A DNA stretch of 37,012 nt. Origin: Candidatus Poseidoniaceae archaeon. Its GTDB lineage: Archaea; Thermoplasmatota; Poseidoniia; Poseidoniales; Poseidoniaceae. The translations under genes were made by a program, and so were the position numbers. Below the pieces are notes generated by a model. That model was not told the DNA's origin and did no database searches. It worked only from the letters and a program-made list of their open reading frames with translations. Position 1 is the stretch's first letter. Each line of letters opens with the position of its first letter. The stretch lies in contig JAPKFC010000011.1 of NCBI GenBank assembly GCA_028821785.1, forward strand, positions 1 through 37,012. Reading direction: 5' to 3'. Of the stretch, positions 8,401 to 17,100 are shown one piece after another.

Positions 8401-10168
8401 AGCCCTTCGCGGCACCGCTAAAATCGATAATGAAGGAGTTCCTTGGACGCTATTACTAATTCAGATAATAATGGCAGGAGGCTTTGCAATCTGCGTTATA
8501 GGCCTACTAGTGGTAGGTTTTGAAAGTGGGCTATCTTACTTATTGTGGGTTGGAGCAGGTATTTGTCTTATCATCATGCTAACCCCTGTGTTCACTTGGC
8601 AAGTGGTACTAAAATTGAAGGGGAAATCAAACTTCATAACCAACTTAGCGCGTCACAGAGGAAGAAATACACTTGGATTGACAGGTATTCTATTATTGGT
8701 TTGGACTTTGTTATTAGCACCAATTGACCCAATCAGGGCAATGACAACGCCTAATGAATTTGCCTTCATCACCTTAGGACTCATAGAAGTATTCGCAGGC
8801 GTGTTGGTTCTAACCAGTTTGGCTCCCCTTGCAGTGCAACGGATTGGTAAGGCTAAATTGCTAACAAAGCGCATGGGCCCAGTCATTCCTGTTGCTCTTG
8901 CTCATCCCCTATCAACGCCAATGCGTACTGCAGTAGTGATGGGTATGTTTTCAATAACTGTATTTTCAGTGATCGTCTTAGGGGGATATGCGGAGCAATT
9001 TGAAAACTATTCAGGTGATTTCGTATACGAAGCAGAAGGAGAATTTGAGATATTATTGATGGCTCCAGCATCAAGGCCTCTACAGTTACAAGAAAATCAT
9101 TTAGATTGGAATCTAAATGCAACAGATCAATCGATGATAGATGCCACGGGTGGAGTTTATCGTTCAACTGTTTTCATTGAAGATTCAGAAGGTGAATCTA
9201 TGCCATATCTTTTACGTGGTTTTGATGAAGGTTTTTCACAACATGGAGGACTTCCTCTTCATATTTGGGATGAAAGTTTAGGGGTTACTGAAAAAGAGGC
9301 ATGGAATTCAATTGGAAATCGTAACGACATAGTCTTCATTGACGCTTCCTTTGGACTTGAATCTACTTCGGCCGAAACTGCCATTGTTCCGTTGAGTTTT
9401 TCAATTGGAGATTCAATTTTACTAATTGAAAGTTCCAACCCTGCAAATACTAGAATTGTCCAAGTAGGTGGCTTCTTAGAACAGTCCTCATATTTGTTTT
9501 CTGCAGGCATCTGGATGAATGAAGAAGTGGTTGAGCAACAATTCTCTGGAAAGTTAGAAAGGTTGTATGTCAGTGTTCCCGATAATGCGAAACCGAGTGA
9601 AGATTTTGATACTTCTAATCTAAAGTCATTTTCAGTGACGGGGAAACCGAGTGATGCGAGATTCGCAGCAGCTGAGGTTGCTGAAAATCTTGAACAAGAT
9701 CTATCTGGTGAAGGAGTTACAGTGTTGATACTTTCTGACGAAGTAATGTTAATACAATCTCTTGTTCTAGCAATCTTGGCTATTTTTGAAGGATATTTAG
9801 CACTCGGTTTGATAGTTGGCATCGCTGGAATAGGAGTGGTAACGGTTCGTTCCGTATCGGAAAGGAAACGCACAATTGGTGTCCTCAGGGCCTTAGGCTA
9901 TCGTTCACGTATGGTGACAATTTCATTCTTGATCGAAGTATCATGGGTTTCTGTTCTTGGTATGTTGAATGGTGTCATTGTGGCAATAGGCTTCCATCGA
10001 GCACTCTATACGGCATTTTGGCAGTCCCAGGGGGCAGAATTCACCTTGCCATGGAATTCTATACTAATCGTATTTTTCGGCGGATGGTTGTTGGTACTAA
10101 TCGCTACAGCAATCCCTGTTAATAGAGCGGCAAAAATTTCACCTGCTGCAGCATTGAGGGATTACTAA
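5489..10168 (+). CDS. Giant FtsX/MacB-type ABC transporter permease
   Basis: The protein has 1559 residues. Hydrophobic helices lie near the N-terminus (to about 115), in a central block (about 830-1160) and at the C-terminus (about 1420-1555). Two FtsX-like segments can be seen: one with ESRREEMGTIRALGLKKADA (about 870-890) and one with SERKRTIGVLRALGYRS (about 1455-1475), so the gene is a fused double FtsX permease. Between them lie two extracellular regions, one of about 700 residues (130-830) and one of about 220 (1190-1410), rich in beta and acidic residues. It pairs with the preceding ATPase. Likely roles are mechanical work on, or release of, surface proteins or lipids; the substrate is unknown. 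GAGGAGG sits almost against the GTG at 5489; the in-frame ATG at 5507 is an alternative start. Confidence 0.85.
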   Translation: MILLLPMLIISVIILVPSLISVHGLGRRKQLGWAKISLLIFGPIVDALIVFFLLNWLQLSTINQWVGALSVALLSHVLIQPLLVPQRLVVWRLASQNVLRRKRQAALLLAGLVIASAIITSSLVVGDSLDETVRWEVEVAYDETDLMISGFDPYTGAKVEFSQQMAEDIWQEINTTESLKDKIEGRQYGYSTSVSASSQNGNSNANIAWFARNATVDSEMIWSDIGDKGLRFSHLYEQNINFDETQTSSQAYIAVDTVFAEELEVDVGDLVEVDWFVSEDGKRVRKEGTFQILEIVKNVGQGARGGTRTATMFTDLATSQSLHSLDNKINNVAFSLDDSLTSREQIDPLLEQVEGIINKHIKSSDVGLELTVEESSGALTISSTAGLGRVNGEDVSALRENLTVLSPDSVMMEILQVPLIDVQFDDEQLITLSDSTVTNLYKGERGLWHTSANGVGFQIEGAGDAWIWRAPDEGLLGDFALAPDGVQGLISHQDDLFLASEKDLNSDYVESFSSKNEILSISPSYQSNITDEYQWLVISEGNDSIAIQSFDSDLQSLAPAVDVIENSGRIISSDFVTNEQGLHLIISGLLSDEYYKAENTFTNGTFTGTFVIQPQSSSFPTQTISQIEGSIAESCDSTTSIQFENNQNWCSYENGLLRFNDALQIESIRLPLLSDAPGIGAMPQMFLAFGGANSTLSVADGSVLLSTRMDAFESLDNDSQFWVKGVLPYAFGNSSATRLIYGGQYSSVQGFETLEQLDSIVLGLVSLDDAEELALADDDERSILLISGGSLSPNSTTDQQVVAAIQLWFDERSTMEDDNLILSPVKLQSAEAAAETSGVMAAMFLVFGSFTIAAGILLVLTIIMMLSESRREEMGTIRALGLKKADARALAVQEGVLVASVAGLLGSILGLLLAWLISIGFSNIFSSVGAGLFRFSWTIDSVLSGWAWGFLIAIMTLWATAIWSSNLNIVQALRGTAKIDNEGVPWTLLLIQIIMAGGFAICVIGLLVVGFESGLSYLLWVGAGICLIIMLTPVFTWQVVLKLKGKSNFITNLARHRGRNTLGLTGILLLVWTLLLAPIDPIRAMTTPNEFAFITLGLIEVFAGVLVLTSLAPLAVQRIGKAKLLTKRMGPVIPVALAHPLSTPMRTAVVMGMFSITVFSVIVLGGYAEQFENYSGDFVYEAEGEFEILLMAPASRPLQLQENHLDWNLNATDQSMIDATGGVYRSTVFIEDSEGESMPYLLRGFDEGFSQHGGLPLHIWDESLGVTEKEAWNSIGNRNDIVFIDASFGLESTSAETAIVPLSFSIGDSILLIESSNPANTRIVQVGGFLEQSSYLFSAGIWMNEEVVEQQFSGKLERLYVSVPDNAKPSEDFDTSNLKSFSVTGKPSDARFAAAEVAENLEQDLSGEGVTVLILSDEVMLIQSLVLAILAIFEGYLALGLIVGIAGIGVVTVRSVSERKRTIGVLRALGYRSRMVTISFLIEVSWVSVLGMLNGVIVAIGFHRALYTAFWQSQGAEFTLPWNSILIVFFGGWLLVLIATAIPVNRAAKISPAAALRDY

Positions 10169-10389
10169 TTTTTGTTTAGAGGCCATATGGTCAGAATGGT
10201 ATTATTTTCCTTTCTTTTTGCTATTTTAATTGAATCATTAGGATAGATTTTAAACGCGCCGCCTCAAAGCACAAAAAACCACAAATAGTCTGCTCTATTT
10301 AGTAGTGAAACCGCTACGCTAAGTATAATCATGTTTGGAATTTAATACTTTGATTGCCTTGATTTGGCCAATGCTCGGGTTGACTATAG
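10169..10389. other. Intergenic region after the ABC permease
   Basis: No ORF or RNA gene is visible. Pyrimidine-rich tracts (TATTTTCCTTTCTTTTTG) just after the permease stop could act as a U-rich archaeal terminator. The remainder is AT-rich and leads to the TATA box of the next gene. Confidence 0.5.
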
Positions 10390-10397
10390 TATAAATA
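10390..10397 (+). promoter_or_regulatory. TATA box of the 1039-aa surface protein gene
   Basis: TATAAATA lies about 54 nt before the ATG at 10444. Archaeal transcription normally starts about 25 nt downstream, which would give a leader of about 25 nt carrying the SD GGAGGT at 10432-10437. The match to the archaeal consensus is strong. Confidence 0.72.
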
Positions 10398-10443
10398 CAA
10401 AGCATGAAGTCGTGAGATTCACCGAACCAACGGAGGTATGAAT

Positions 10444-13400
10444 ATGCGAAAAATGACCCCTATGATTCTCGTCGCTTTGATGCTAGCAAGTATTTTTGCT
10501 AGTATTGACTTTGTCGAGCTTGAAGAAACCGTGGTAATTGAAGAAACAGGTGCCCGTTCAGGCGCTGATGCTGAAGCAATTGCCATTACATCACCGAAAG
10601 AAACAAGTTGTAACAACAACGGCTGTAGAAACGAACTAAAAGTTGGTGAAACTACAACCTTTGCTGCATTCATTAAGAATAGCGGCGATGCTGCGATCGA
10701 TGAGATGGGTTACACTGTAACCGTCTATGCCAACGATGGTAGTGGTAATGCTGCATCAATCATAAAAGATGCACAAGGTAACGATTTAAGTTGGACAAAT
10801 GGAAACGTTGTCTGCGACGACACACTTGCTTGTCCAATTTCTAGTCTCGCTGCAGGAGCAATCCTCGGTGGAGGAAAAACAATTCTCCAAACAGAAACTG
10901 GAAACGACATTGAATGGACTCCAGTAGCTGGATTCTATGTTATTGAAGTTGTAGTAAATGCTATCGGCGACACAGATCCTGGTAACGATGTTCAACAGAT
11001 TGTTGTTAATGTCGTAGACTGGGTTGATATTGCAGTTGACTTGTCATGGGATGGACAGGATGCAGATTTAGTGACAGGTTCAGGTAGTAAAGATTTCACT
11101 CTAACTGTTACATCCAATGGTTCATCATTTAATGGATTCAATCCTAGGAATGTTACAGTTCTCCTAAATATTCGCGGAGATCTCACATCAGCACAAAGTA
11201 CAACAGGTGAGGATTTATGGGATAATGGCGGACTTACAACCTTGATCGCTGGGACAAGCACCCGAATGGAAGAAACCTTCCGACACGGTGAAGACCCAAA
11301 TGATGTTAGAAACGAAACAAGAGATGTTTTGGTTTATCAAACTGTTTGGACATATCAAGGAAGTGTAATGCCTAATGATGCTATCTCTGAAGGAACATAT
11401 TCATTAGAAGCATCCTTGATGAATTTTGTCGATTATGATTCATGGGAATCATGTTGGGAAACAAACTCAACCGATGACGGACAAGGGAATGTTACTGAAA
11501 CAGTATGGTATCATATGTGTGAAGAAACACAAAATTCTGATGACTACCCGAGCTCCAATGCAGACGCAATCACCGGAGCAGTAAACAATTATCACGATAT
11601 TCGTATCACAACCCTTACGGTTTTCCAAGGATATGATTCTATGGGAGGCGGTGAACCAACATTTTCAGTTAGTGATGGGCAAAGCGGAGATTTGAATGTG
11701 GGACCTTCTAGGGTACATGTTCAAGTGGAACACCGTGGAAGCACTGAAACAACTACATATGATTGGAGTGTCAACTTCACCATTACTAAAGAAGGAGAAT
11801 CTAATTCACAAGTACTTACTGCAGATGACTGTATGGTGGGTGTAGACCCAGCATACGAGCACGCAGAGTTAGGAATGAACGCAACGGCTATACCTCCTGC
11901 GTCATTACTCGGATTTGCATGTGATATGGTCGTTCTTGAAGAAGGAGTTTACACATTCGAAGCTGATTTAATAATGCTAAATGGAAAGTCAGCAGACCAA
12001 CGCCCTTCAAATAACCATAAGAGCATGACTCTTGATGTTGTTAACAATCTACCTATGATCACTTCATTTGATTTGAATACACTTGGAGACTTAGTAGTTG
12101 GCCAAGAAGAACTTCTCCAGATGTCTGTGCAAGCATTCGATGTAGATGACCCATCAGGTGAATCTCTTGAATACTCATGGGCATACCAAGGTGGTATACT
12201 TCCAGGATGTGGCGGTTTAGCGGGTGTTGGAACACTTTGTCAATTCCCAATCCTCACGGAATATGTAATGATATTCGCAGTTACTGTTACTGTTACTGAT
12301 TCACAAGGTGCTTCAGTCAGTGAAGAAATGATGCTCTCGATATGGAACAACGGTGTCGGAGCAGCAACTACTGATTCTGGAATCCAAGTGCAATATCCAA
12401 TACAGTATTGGGCTGCAAGTGACTTTAGCATCACTGCCTCAGATGGTGATTTAAGTGCATTCATGGACCAAGAACTACCTGGATACACAGGGACTTATGA
12501 TGCAATTGGTGTTGTTGAATACGCACCAGAAAATGGACTAAGCGCAATTGATGTTCTATCTCAGTCAATGTCAGTAACTTTTGATAAGAGCCTAGGTGCA
12601 ACATCACTTTGGTATGTCACTGATTCTGGTTTGTGGACACCTATGTCAACAACTGTTGAGGATGTAGATGGAACAACATCAATGTTCAACTTCGACTTCC
12701 CTGCAGATTCAGCGACATTACCTGCTGGAAGCCTTGTATTGATTGGTGCTGCACTTGAAGAAGCAGCAGTACCAGTTGCAAGTATTTCTGCCTTTGATGC
12801 ATCAGCTGGCAAAGGTGGAGCATTGGTGATGAACTGGAACGTTTCAACGATCCTTCTTTCATCCGACTCTGAAGTTGTAACAATTACTTGCGACACTAGT
12901 GACTCCTTGTGTAAACCAATGACAGCAAATGCAGTTCCTGGTGCAAAGACCTACACTTACTCTGGTACTAACACTGTACACGGAATGTCATACGATGTAA
13001 CAGTATCAATTTGTAATGCTGCAGGCTGTAGCACTCCTATTGGAACTGGAACCATTATTGCTGACAAGGCAGTTGATGGTGGAGTATCTGCTATGAACAT
13101 GGCAGTACAAGCAGTTGGAGAAGAATGGACAGTTTCATGGGCTGCAACAGGGGAAACTCTTGATGTTGACCACTGGAATGTCTGCTATCAAAAGCAAGAC
13201 TCATTCGATGCAGCAAACATGCCATCACAATGTGTATCCACATCAGGCGCAACTGATACCACAATCAATATTCCAATGCCAACCGCTGAAGGAACATGGG
13301 ATTACTATTTCACTGCAGTACCTGTAGATGGACTAGGTAACTCTGCTTCAGCAGCAAGTATGAACAGTATTGAGTATCATAGAGATGTTGTAATTGACAA

Positions 13401-13563
13401 TCCAGATGATGGTGGTGCAATTGGTGTCGATGGTTCCAGTGATGGTGTCCCAGGATTCGTTTGGGGACTCATCGGTGGATTAATCCTCGTTGCAGTTATT
13501 GTTAGCGCTGTAATACTTCGCCGTGGCGAAGATGACGGCGAAAGCAAAGATTGGGATTACTGA
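10444..13563 (+). CDS. Large secreted surface protein with C-terminal membrane anchor
   Basis: The protein has 1039 residues from the ATG at 10444. GGAGGT (10432-10437) lies 6 nt before this ATG but touches the ATG at 10438, so the later start is preferred. It has a Sec signal peptide (MILVALMLASIFASI). An N-terminal CARDB-like domain follows (FIKNSGDAAIDEMGYTVTVY), with further beta-sandwich domains, a PKD/Ig-like unit (SLEYSWAYQGG) and two fibronectin-III-like units near the C-terminus (VMNWNVSTI; WTVSWAATGETLDVDHWNVC). Asp/Gly-rich VDGSSDG leads to VPGF, a membrane helix, RRGED and an acidic tail. Paired cysteines (CNNNGC, CSTPIG) suggest disulfides. It is probably an S-layer or adhesive surface protein anchored in the membrane; the ligand is unknown. 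Confidence 0.82.
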   Translation: MRKMTPMILVALMLASIFASIDFVELEETVVIEETGARSGADAEAIAITSPKETSCNNNGCRNELKVGETTTFAAFIKNSGDAAIDEMGYTVTVYANDGSGNAASIIKDAQGNDLSWTNGNVVCDDTLACPISSLAAGAILGGGKTILQTETGNDIEWTPVAGFYVIEVVVNAIGDTDPGNDVQQIVVNVVDWVDIAVDLSWDGQDADLVTGSGSKDFTLTVTSNGSSFNGFNPRNVTVLLNIRGDLTSAQSTTGEDLWDNGGLTTLIAGTSTRMEETFRHGEDPNDVRNETRDVLVYQTVWTYQGSVMPNDAISEGTYSLEASLMNFVDYDSWESCWETNSTDDGQGNVTETVWYHMCEETQNSDDYPSSNADAITGAVNNYHDIRITTLTVFQGYDSMGGGEPTFSVSDGQSGDLNVGPSRVHVQVEHRGSTETTTYDWSVNFTITKEGESNSQVLTADDCMVGVDPAYEHAELGMNATAIPPASLLGFACDMVVLEEGVYTFEADLIMLNGKSADQRPSNNHKSMTLDVVNNLPMITSFDLNTLGDLVVGQEELLQMSVQAFDVDDPSGESLEYSWAYQGGILPGCGGLAGVGTLCQFPILTEYVMIFAVTVTVTDSQGASVSEEMMLSIWNNGVGAATTDSGIQVQYPIQYWAASDFSITASDGDLSAFMDQELPGYTGTYDAIGVVEYAPENGLSAIDVLSQSMSVTFDKSLGATSLWYVTDSGLWTPMSTTVEDVDGTTSMFNFDFPADSATLPAGSLVLIGAALEEAAVPVASISAFDASAGKGGALVMNWNVSTILLSSDSEVVTITCDTSDSLCKPMTANAVPGAKTYTYSGTNTVHGMSYDVTVSICNAAGCSTPIGTGTIIADKAVDGGVSAMNMAVQAVGEEWTVSWAATGETLDVDHWNVCYQKQDSFDAANMPSQCVSTSGATDTTINIPMPTAEGTWDYYFTAVPVDGLGNSASAASMNSIEYHRDVVIDNPDDGGAIGVDGSSDGVPGFVWGLIGGLILVAVIVSAVILRRGEDDGESKDWDY

Positions 13564-13596
13564 TCTTTAGACAAACCGTCTGAAACTAATCAATGA

Positions 13597-13620
13597 AAAC
13601 ATTGCCTGCGGGCAATGTTT
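13597..13620 (+). terminator. Hairpin 1 after the surface protein gene, UGCG tetraloop
   Basis: AAACATTGCC pairs with GGCAATGTTT as a perfect 10-bp stem closed by a C(TGCG)G loop, 34 nt after the stop codon. UNCG loops closed by C-G are exceptionally stable in RNA. The T-run is short, so this may be a 3'-end stabiliser or part of a bipartite terminator. Confidence 0.65.
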
Positions 13621-13624
13621 AGTC

Positions 13625-13656
13625 GCCAAGGGGGCCGCTGCGGCGGCTCTCTTGGC
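13625..13656 (+). terminator. Hairpin 2 after the surface protein gene, UGCG tetraloop
   Basis: GCCAAGGGGGCCGC and GCGGCTCTCTTGGC form a continuous 14-bp stem with two G-T wobbles around a second C(TGCG)G tetraloop. It is followed by pyrimidine-rich TCTTCATTCCGTCTTTC. Together with hairpin 1 it probably ends or protects the transcript. Confidence 0.7.
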
Positions 13657-13945
13657 TCTTCATTCCGTCTTTCATCCATTCTTCCTTTGGATGACTTAGG
13701 CAGCAAATTTCTTTCTATTCATTAGATGTAGAACTCCTTCCATGCAATAGGTGGGAAGATATCTTTTTGGCATTCAGAGGAACACACGTTTTGAATCCTT
13801 ATTCGATATTATTTAATTTTAAAATTTTCAATTTCGGCGATTTATTCGGGCCACTAATTTCTCAAGGTAGAACTTCAAAAATAAGTATACAATTCTTTCA
13901 GAATCTGTGAACAATTTTCCGCTTTAGATCCATCCCTATTTTTGA
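13657..13945. other. AT-rich intergenic region without a visible gene
   Basis: About 290 nt with stop codons in all frames and no recognisable RNA gene. It holds a palindromic AATTTTAAAATT near 13815 in a very AT-rich patch. It leads into the promoter of the giant gene and may contain upstream control elements, but nothing specific can be named. Confidence 0.5.
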
Positions 13946-13960
13946 GTATATAATATAAAT
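13946..13960 (+). promoter_or_regulatory. TATA box of the giant surface protein gene
   Basis: GTATATAATATAAAT is the strongest TATA-like element upstream of the giant ORF. With a normal 25-nt offset, transcription would start near 13980 and leave a leader of about 145 nt, long for an archaeal message. Confidence 0.65.
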
Positions 13961-14098
13961 AACATTTACAAAAAGATTGCACCACTTAAACGGGGGAATC
14001 AGGGCGCAGTATCTTGGTTCCAGTTAGTGTAAATAGTGAAGTATTCAAAGAACATGTACCCCAACCCTCATAAGCAGTGCTAAGCCTGCGATGCAGTG

Positions 14099-14119
14099 CA
14101 TACAGTCCGTATGAGGTGA
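14099..14119 (+). promoter_or_regulatory. SD region and adjoining hairpin before the giant ORF
   Basis: GAGGTGA (14113-14119) lies 7 nt before the ATG at 14127 and fixes this start. Directly before it, CATAC (14099-14103) and GTATG (14109-14113) form a short hairpin whose last G is the first base of the SD. The leader also holds a direct repeat GCAGTGC at 14074-14080 and 14093-14099. Translation control is possible, not shown. Confidence 0.6.
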
Positions 14120-14126
14120 ATGAACA

Positions 14127-17100
14127 ATGTTGGGAACAAAGAAAACCACACAAAAGTCTGTCCTCGGTGGAATTGGAATGGCACTGTTATTGTGTCTGCT
14201 CATGGCGTTAATGCCAATGAGTGGATTCGTAACAAATGACGCTGACGAAACTAATTTCGTCAACGCTGATGAAGAGTCGAAAGACTACTTCAAGTTGCCA
14301 GAGACCATTGAAGACACAGACTATGAATATGACCAAGCCCTTGAACTCAAGGGAATGAGAGACCAAATGACCAAAGCTTACATCACAGAAGATGGAAATA
14401 TTGCGCAACTAGTTGCTAGTGAGCCAATTAACTACCTTCAAGATGATGGCGTATGGGATGAAATTGACTTGAACGTCGTTGCGACAGCAAACGGCTGGGA
14501 AGTCACCAAGAACACTTACACAGCAGAATTTGCTGCGGAAGTTGCTGGTGGAGTCCGAGTTCAAGTTAATCAATTCGTCGACCCGATCTACACTGGTATC
14601 AACCCAACTGTTGTAACCCTTGATGAAACCGGAGAGGCACCACAGCCGCTAATGGTTGCTCCATCTAACGAAGGACCAACAGTTGGTGGTAATGTTATCC
14701 GATACCCAATAGCAGAAGGATATGACTTGGATTACACAGTCGAGTCAACACAACTGAAGCAGAACCTCGTAATTCGCGAGCGCCCTGTCCTTCAGCCTAA
14801 TGCAGCCTGGTTAGGACTTTCTGAAGCAGTTCAACTGCCACTCGGATATTCCTTGTACATTGGTGACACACTCCTTGGTGAAGAAATCACACAAACACAA
14901 GAAGCACTTCAAGTACGCCACACAGAAACTGGAGAACTACTAGCTGAGTTCCCAGTTCCTATGGTTGTAGAAGAAGGTGCAGAAGAACCATATGTTGCAA
15001 CATACTTTGTTCAATCATATGGATCTTTGATTATCTTGACTACAGCAGTTGACACAGACTGGTTACTTTCAGAAGACAGAGTCTTCCCACTTGCTATTGA
15101 CCCTACAATTAAGGTCACATCCAGCACTGGTGGATATTGTTACGTATACTACGCAAACTGTTATACTTCTGCATACCGCTACACTTACAGATACTATGCT
15201 CAATTTAGATACAACCCTTGGCACAAGTATGTCTTCAACAGCAACCACGCTCTACCGACCGGGGCTACTGTTGATTCCATCAAGTGGAAGCAATATGTTT
15301 CCTACGCATATGGAAGCAGTTCTACACAATCAATGTCAGCAATGGTATTGGAAGCTTGTGGAACAGACGCTAAATATAACCACGCGATCACTTCAGCATC
15401 ATGTTCAGGTGCTCTAGCCGCTGGAAATATCCAGCAAAATTATGGTGGTACAACTGCAAGAAAGATGGTTTCCTCAATGGGTAACTCTGCTATAGTTGAT
15501 ACTTACGCTCAAGGAACTGGCTGGAAGACTGCTGACATTTGTACAACAGCAACAACTTGTTCATCGGGCACAGCCGCTGGATACATTACATCTGCTCAAA
15601 CCAATTCCGGTACTATCGGTATGAGTGCAAGAATGACCTCTTCAATATACACATACACATATGCGTATGCTGGTGGATCATCTAACTCCTATATCGAGAT
15701 AGTATATTCTGGTGGTTCTGATACAGACGCTCCTACATCTGATTTCGCTCCATACTCTGGAATTACTTCATATGCAGAGGGTGCACGAACTTTCTTCACC
15801 ACCCTTTCAGATATGGCTGGTGTTGATACAACATCCGCTAATGGACCTACTCTATATTATTCAATGAATAATGGAACATGGTCAAGTGTTTCCGCTACAA
15901 GTATCGGAACTTGTTCTTCAACTTCTTCAAGTTGCAGATTCAAGGCTACAACACCATCAGTTGATGCTGGAGATTACCTAGAATACTATTGGAAGTTCCA
16001 AGACCTAAACGCTGGAAGCAATGGCGCTAACGTTGGATATGACCCTGCATTAACAGGTTCACAAACAACACCAACACCTTACTACTTCGCAGTAGAAGAT
16101 GTTGCAGATGCTGGAACTGATCAGAAAATGACAGTTTCTACTACGGACGTCAGCGGTGGAGGATACAACTATCCAAATGTTCTTGATCGCCAAATGACTT
16201 ACTACGATGGAAGCGACGAATATATCTTTGAATTCGACACTACAAGTTGTGGTACTGGAACTCAATCATGTTTCTATACACCATCTTACTACTTCTATGC
16301 TAACTGGTTAACACAATGGACAACTGCTCCAGCAACCGGTTATAATGGAATGGGTGGAACAAGATCAGGTCTTGACCAACTCCACAAGGACGATGGAGGA
16401 TATTTGACCATCAGTGCAAAGAACGGACCTCAATACAGCCTAATTATGTTGTATGACAGTTCTTCTAACTCATGGGCAATGGTTGGACTTGGCGACAAAG
16501 CTACATCCAGCACTTCTCTAGAAATTAACGACCCACTATCAGGTGGTACTGCTGCAACCAAATCCAATGGATATGGTTACAACATTGCCTACAAAATCGC
16601 TATCCCAGGCGGTATTACTGGTTCATTCGGTAAGTTTAATTTCAATGCTACTGGAAGTACAACCTCTGCTAACATGCTTTGTGTAACTGACAATGGTGCT
16701 TACTACTTCTACAGAACTTATTCTGGAACAGGTGGTTGTTCATCTGCGTATTATTACTTCGGAGCATACAACAGTATTACTAATTACAAGTGGTCTGGAT
16801 TTGCAATGTCAGTAGGATACTATGGACAACAAGCGTCTACAGGCACTGTAACGTACAAGGTCGGTCTGGTTGCACCTCAGCCAGATACCTTCTCACCTAC
16901 TATGGATCATTCAGCATTAGCTGACTCCCATAGCAAGGACAGAACAGTCGCAGTAACCATTACTGATGCAGGAGATCCACCATCTGGATTGAATGTAAGT
17001 ACTACTACCGGTGTTGGACCAACTTTGTACTACCGTGCAGTTGGAGCAACTACTTGGTCATCCATTGGATTAACTCAACAATCTGGTAAGACACGAGCAC

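Noticed and set aside
9259-9873. 204-codon minus-strand ORF inside the ABC permease
   Set aside because: Antisense of a clear permease domain; composition is that of a shadow frame.
12270-12300. Short tandem repeat (GTTACT)n
   Set aside because: Three copies coding for alternating Thr-Val in a beta-strand; explained by the protein.
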